A DNA stretch of 42,908 nucleotides, from assembly GCA_026989455.1 (NCBI GenBank), contig JALSJH010000081.1, positions 1-42,908 of the forward strand, read 5' to 3'. Source of the stretch: Chromatiales bacterium. Its GTDB lineage: Bacteria > Pseudomonadota > Gammaproteobacteria > RBG-16-57-12. A model generated the notes under the pieces. That model was given only the letters and a program-made list of their open reading frames with translations, searched no databases and was not told where the DNA came from. The translations under genes and the position numbers were made by a program. Positions 39,583 to 42,908 of the stretch are shown here, piece after piece. Each line of letters begins with the position of its first letter. Within the stretch, counting starts at the first letter, position 1.

Positions 39583-40236
39583 ATGCTACTATCCCATCGC
39601 TATAACTTCCTCTTTGTACATATCGCCAAAACGGGCGGCACTAGTGCCCGCTCAGCCTTGGCATGCAAAGCTCGATGGGATCGCTACCGCCCAGCTATGT
39701 GGTTATGTAGCAAACTAAGCCATGCAACAGGTCATAAAATAGGCAGTAAATTTCCTCGGCACTCAAAAATAATTGCAGCCAAAGAGATGTTGCCCCATGA
39801 TTTTTTTGATGGATTATTCAAGTTTGCGTTTGTACGTAACCCGTGGGACTTGCAGGTCAGTTCATTTCACCATATTCGTCGTGAGCGACCGCAGTTCCTA
39901 TTTGGTCATGATGACTTCAACAGTTTTATGAAATTTAAGTTTGACCCTGATCGTCCCTACCAATATCACATTGACACCTCAATTGAGCTACAAAGTGACT
40001 ATCTCGTCGATCTACGCGGCAATATCATGACCAATTTTATTGGCCGCTATGAAAACTTACACGAGGATTTTTCCCATGCCTGCTCCCAGATAAATATTCG
40101 ATGCTCACTACCTGAAAAACGTATTTCGAAAGATCGAAAAAAAGATTTCCGCAGCTACTATGATGATGAAACAACCGAACTGGTTGCCCAGCATTTTGAG
40201 CAGGACATTAAACGACTAAACTATTCATTCGAGTAA
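39583..40236 (+). CDS. Sulfotransferase family 2-like protein
   Basis: 'FLFVHIAKTGGTSARSAL' (5'-PSB-like) and 'FKFAFVRNPWDLQVSSF' (3'-PB-like) motifs. Confidence 0.85.
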   Translation: MLLSHRYNFLFVHIAKTGGTSARSALACKARWDRYRPAMWLCSKLSHATGHKIGSKFPRHSKIIAAKEMLPHDFFDGLFKFAFVRNPWDLQVSSFHHIRRERPQFLFGHDDFNSFMKFKFDPDRPYQYHIDTSIELQSDYLVDLRGNIMTNFIGRYENLHEDFSHACSQINIRCSLPEKRISKDRKKDFRSYYDDETTELVAQHFEQDIKRLNYSFE

Positions 40237-40243
40237 CGCCAAA

Positions 40244-41299
40244 ATGCAACCTCTCTCTGCCTACAGTTCGGGGCGTGATAACAACTTCAATTTAATCCGC
40301 GTTATTGCAGCAACATTAGTTCTATACAGCCACTGTTTTCCTCTCGCATTAGGCAAAGGAAGCACAGATCCACTCGGAGCATTAATTGGGCGTTCCTTGG
40401 GTGAAATTGCGGTAGATATTTTTTTTATAACCAGTGGTTTTTTGGTCAGCCAAAGCCTCGTTCATCGCCCAGGCATTGCCAGTTTCATGTGGGCAAGAGT
40501 CGTTCGTATCTTTCCTGCCCTGATTGTCGCCATGTTATTTTGTGTATTTGTCGTCGGACTTTACTTCACCTCTTTACCGAGCAGTGAATATTTAGCTCAT
40601 CAGGAAGTGCATACTTTTCTCAAAAAAAATCTAACGCTAATCTGGGGCGATCGCTACGCATTGCCTGGAGTATTTGAGCAAAACATTTACCCTGGCGCAG
40701 TTAATGGCTCGATATGGACACTACCTTGGGAGCTTAAAATGTATATTCTACTCGCCTTGGTTGCGCTCATTTTTCGTGGCTACAAACACTGGCTGATCAT
40801 TGTAATCGCGCTGATCGGCACTCTTGGCTATCTCATTGACCATCTCGCACTGTTTGGTGGCTTGGAAACCGACCCGAACAAGCCACGTTTTCTTGCTTTC
40901 TTTTTTGTCGGCTCACTCTTTTATCTCTACCGGGACTATATCCATTTGAGTCATCGATTGATGACCGCTATCACCATTGCGCTGCTATTGAGCATTTTTC
41001 TACAGCTGAGCACGCTGTTTTTCACAGTTTACACCCTAACACTAGCCTATGCCGTGCTCTATCTTGCTTATATACCCACAGGCGCAATACGAAAATTCAA
41101 TCATCTAGGAGATTACTCCTACGGCATCTATATCTATGCTTTTCCAATTCAACAGGCCAGTGCAGCATTATTACCTGGGATCGGTGTTTATGAGATGTTT
41201 GCCATCGCCACTCCACTGACACTGTTACTTGCAATCGCCTCATGGCACCTGATTGAAAAGCCCGCACTACGTCTAAAAAACAAGACCCCGACACGCTAA
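40244..41299 (+). CDS. Acyltransferase family 3 (OafA-like) membrane protein
   Basis: 'NNFNLIRVIAATLVLYSHCFPLALG', 'VDIFFITSGFLVSQSL', multiple TM. Confidence 0.9.
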   Translation: MQPLSAYSSGRDNNFNLIRVIAATLVLYSHCFPLALGKGSTDPLGALIGRSLGEIAVDIFFITSGFLVSQSLVHRPGIASFMWARVVRIFPALIVAMLFCVFVVGLYFTSLPSSEYLAHQEVHTFLKKNLTLIWGDRYALPGVFEQNIYPGAVNGSIWTLPWELKMYILLALVALIFRGYKHWLIIVIALIGTLGYLIDHLALFGGLETDPNKPRFLAFFFVGSLFYLYRDYIHLSHRLMTAITIALLLSIFLQLSTLFFTVYTLTLAYAVLYLAYIPTGAIRKFNHLGDYSYGIYIYAFPIQQASAALLPGIGVYEMFAIATPLTLLLAIASWHLIEKPALRLKNKTPTR

Positions 41300-41316
41300 C
41301 AGCGTGACAGGGTCTT
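41282..41316 (+). terminator. Rho-independent-type hairpin overlapping the stop codon of the acyltransferase
   Basis: AAGACCCcgaCACGCTaacAGCGTGacaGGGTCTT; T-run about 12 nt further on. Confidence 0.7.
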
Positions 41317-41339
41317 CATAAACGAACTTTTTTCGAGTG

Positions 41340-41612
41340 CTACTCACTCTTCAGCTGATACTCCGCCCCACAATAAGGGCACTTACCCTGGCCATCTTTC
41401 ATTTTAATGTAGACCCGGGGGTGTGAGTTCCACAGGCTCATGCCATTCATTGGGCAGTGCAGTGGCAGTTCATCTTTACTCACCGTGTATTTGTTCTCTT
41501 TGTTTGGTAATACCTCACCCACTTCTGGGCCGGTTTGTGAAATGCCAGATGTCATGTCGCCTCCCGTTGTCTCTGTTTTTATCTGTTCTGAGCACCCCAT
41601 CACGGGGGCCAA
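41340..41612 (-). CDS. zf-CHCC domain small protein (start possibly 41555)
   Basis: 'LPLHCPMNGMSLWNSHPRVYIKMKDGQGKCPYCGAEYQL'. Confidence 0.85.
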   Translation of the reverse strand: MAPVMGCSEQIKTETTGGDMTSGISQTGPEVGEVLPNKENKYTVSKDELPLHCPMNGMSLWNSHPRVYIKMKDGQGKCPYCGAEYQLKSE

Positions 41613-41767
41613 GCCCTGATCAAGTCATGAATGTTTTTTGCTGGCTGAAATCGCCCTCATTCATCCTGAAAATTGCAGCAATAGAACAGCTATTACTACG
41701 CATTTCGGAACAAATGAGAACAATCTCCTCTCAGCCTAAACTCATCCAGCGTTAATCCGAGATTCCT
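41611..41767 (+). repeat. Foldback repeat family B, copy 4
   Basis: ccctgatcaagtcatgaatgttttttgctggctgaaatcgccctcattcatcc...ctcagcctaaactcatccagcgttaatccgagattccta; overlaps the ilvE stop codon. Confidence 0.88.
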
Positions 41768-42713
41768 AAACCAGTGTCAACCAGTCGCTTTTACTTGGAT
41801 CACGACCGTGCACAATGTCGAAATACATCGTCTGTAATTTTTCAGTAATCGGACCACGGCTGCCGGTACCGATTTTACGGCCATCCAGTTCACGGATTGG
41901 GGTCACCTCGGCGGCGGTACCGGTGAAGAAACACTCATCGGCCACATAGACTTCATCACGGGTGATGCGTTTCTCTCGCACCTCGATCCCTAGCTCTTCG
42001 CAAAGTGTCATGATGGTGCCACGGGTGATGCCATCCAGTGCCGAGGTTAACTCGGGTGTGTAGACAATGCCGTTATAAACCATAAAGAAATTTTCACCGC
42101 TGCCTTCGGCCACAAAGCCATCAACATCCAGTAGCAGTGCTTCATCGTAGCCATCTCGCATCGCTTCGCTCAGTGCCAACATTGAGTTCATGTAGTTACC
42201 ATTGGCTTTTGCCTTACACATGGTGATGTTGACATGGTGACGAGTAAAAGAGGATGTTTTAATGCGAATCCCCTGCTCTAGCGCCTCTTTCCCTAAATAG
42301 GCACCCCATGACCAGGCCGCGATCATCACATGTGTTTTCAGGTTATCTGCTCGCAAGCCCATCCCCTCTGCGCCAAAAAAGACCATTGGACGGATATAAG
42401 CTGAATCCAGATTATTCTCTTTTACCGCTGCAATGGTCGCTTTGTTGAGGGTCTCTTTGTCATAAGGCATCGGCATGTTCAAAATATGTGCCGAGCGAAA
42501 AAGACGATCAGTATGCTCTTGCAGGCGGAAAATCGCAGCCCCTTTGTCGGTGTGGTATGCACGCACCCCTTCAAAAACACCCATGCCATAATGCAACGTG
42601 TGAGTCAGTACATGTACTTTGGCATCGCGCCACGGCACCATCACACCATCCAACCAGATGACCCCATCACGATCATCCATACCCATACTCATACGGTAAC
42701 TCCTCAAATCCAA
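41766..42713 (-). CDS. ilvE: Branched-chain amino acid aminotransferase (start probably internal, MSMGMDDRDG)
   Basis: 'VIWLDGVMVPWRDAKVHVLTHTLHYGMGVFEGVRAY', 'AWSWGAYLG', 'GSGENFFMVYNGIVYTP'. Confidence 0.93.
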   Translation of the reverse strand: MDLRSYRMSMGMDDRDGVIWLDGVMVPWRDAKVHVLTHTLHYGMGVFEGVRAYHTDKGAAIFRLQEHTDRLFRSAHILNMPMPYDKETLNKATIAAVKENNLDSAYIRPMVFFGAEGMGLRADNLKTHVMIAAWSWGAYLGKEALEQGIRIKTSSFTRHHVNITMCKAKANGNYMNSMLALSEAMRDGYDEALLLDVDGFVAEGSGENFFMVYNGIVYTPELTSALDGITRGTIMTLCEELGIEVREKRITRDEVYVADECFFTGTAAEVTPIRELDGRKIGTGSRGPITEKLQTMYFDIVHGRDPSKSDWLTLV

Positions 42714-42748
42714 TAAATTCTATGAGACCTTTCTTATGGAGGGTCTCT

Positions 42749-42908
42749 CTATAACGACTGATCAGCACCTATCAACTGCTGCCAGATTCGGTAAACTTGT
42801 TGCCGATACACTAGGTGTTCATTTTCATCGGCAAGTGCTGGCTGCTCTTGCAGCGAGAGGCGGTGCCCTTCTGCACGATAGCAGCGATAAGCATCACACA
42901 ACAACGTC
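42749..42908 (-). CDS. glnE: C-terminal end of glutamate-ammonia-ligase adenylyltransferase (truncated by window edge)
   Basis: Manual translation: ...TLLCDAYRCYRAEGHRLSLQEQPALADENEHLVYRQQVYRIWQQLIGADQSL*; GlnE-like C-terminus upstream of ilvE; absent from ORF track. Confidence 0.7.
   Translation of the reverse strand, partial: TLLCDAYRCYRAEGHRLSLQEQPALADENEHLVYRQQVYRIWQQLIGADQSL

Noticed and set aside
1-42908. CRISPR array
   Set aside because: The repeats seen are dispersed, palindromic and about 140-160 bp long, not regularly spaced short direct repeats; no cas genes.

Overview
Gammaproteobacterial-type chromosomal window, read from the supplied ORFs plus manual inspection. Contents from left to right: tandem DUF1566/Lcl-like secreted proteins with VPxP/PEP-CTERM-like tails; tandem five-CXXCH c-type cytochromes; an orphan CheX-like protein; rsd/algQ; slt; a soluble PAS chemoreceptor; alpha-glucan phosphorylase; an APC permease; a Crp/Fnr regulator divergent from a His-rich protein and a HupE/UreJ-type protein with an extra C-terminal domain; a MASE3/multi-PAS hybrid kinase and a REC-EAL protein; a PEP-CTERM protein; LPS genes (waaA, hldE, gmhA, lpxL, GT9, GT4, asnB-like); a surface-glycan island (GT2s, GT4s, DegT aminotransferase, hexapeptide acyltransferase, sulfotransferase, acyltransferase-3); then zf-CHCC, ilvE and the 3' end of glnE, which the ORF track misses. 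The strongest unexplained signal is several families of non-coding full-length imperfect-palindrome (foldback/MITE-like) elements at gene boundaries. Family A has three ~143 bp copies, family B has four ~155 bp copies plus two solo arms, and family C is a single 161 bp element. There is also a REP-like doublet with a compensatory stem change. Other leads are the HupE-fusion metal locus and an exact TGTGA-N6-TCACA site upstream of rsd. No CRISPR array, rRNA, tRNA or transposase gene was recognised. All family calls are from motif recognition; no database search was run.
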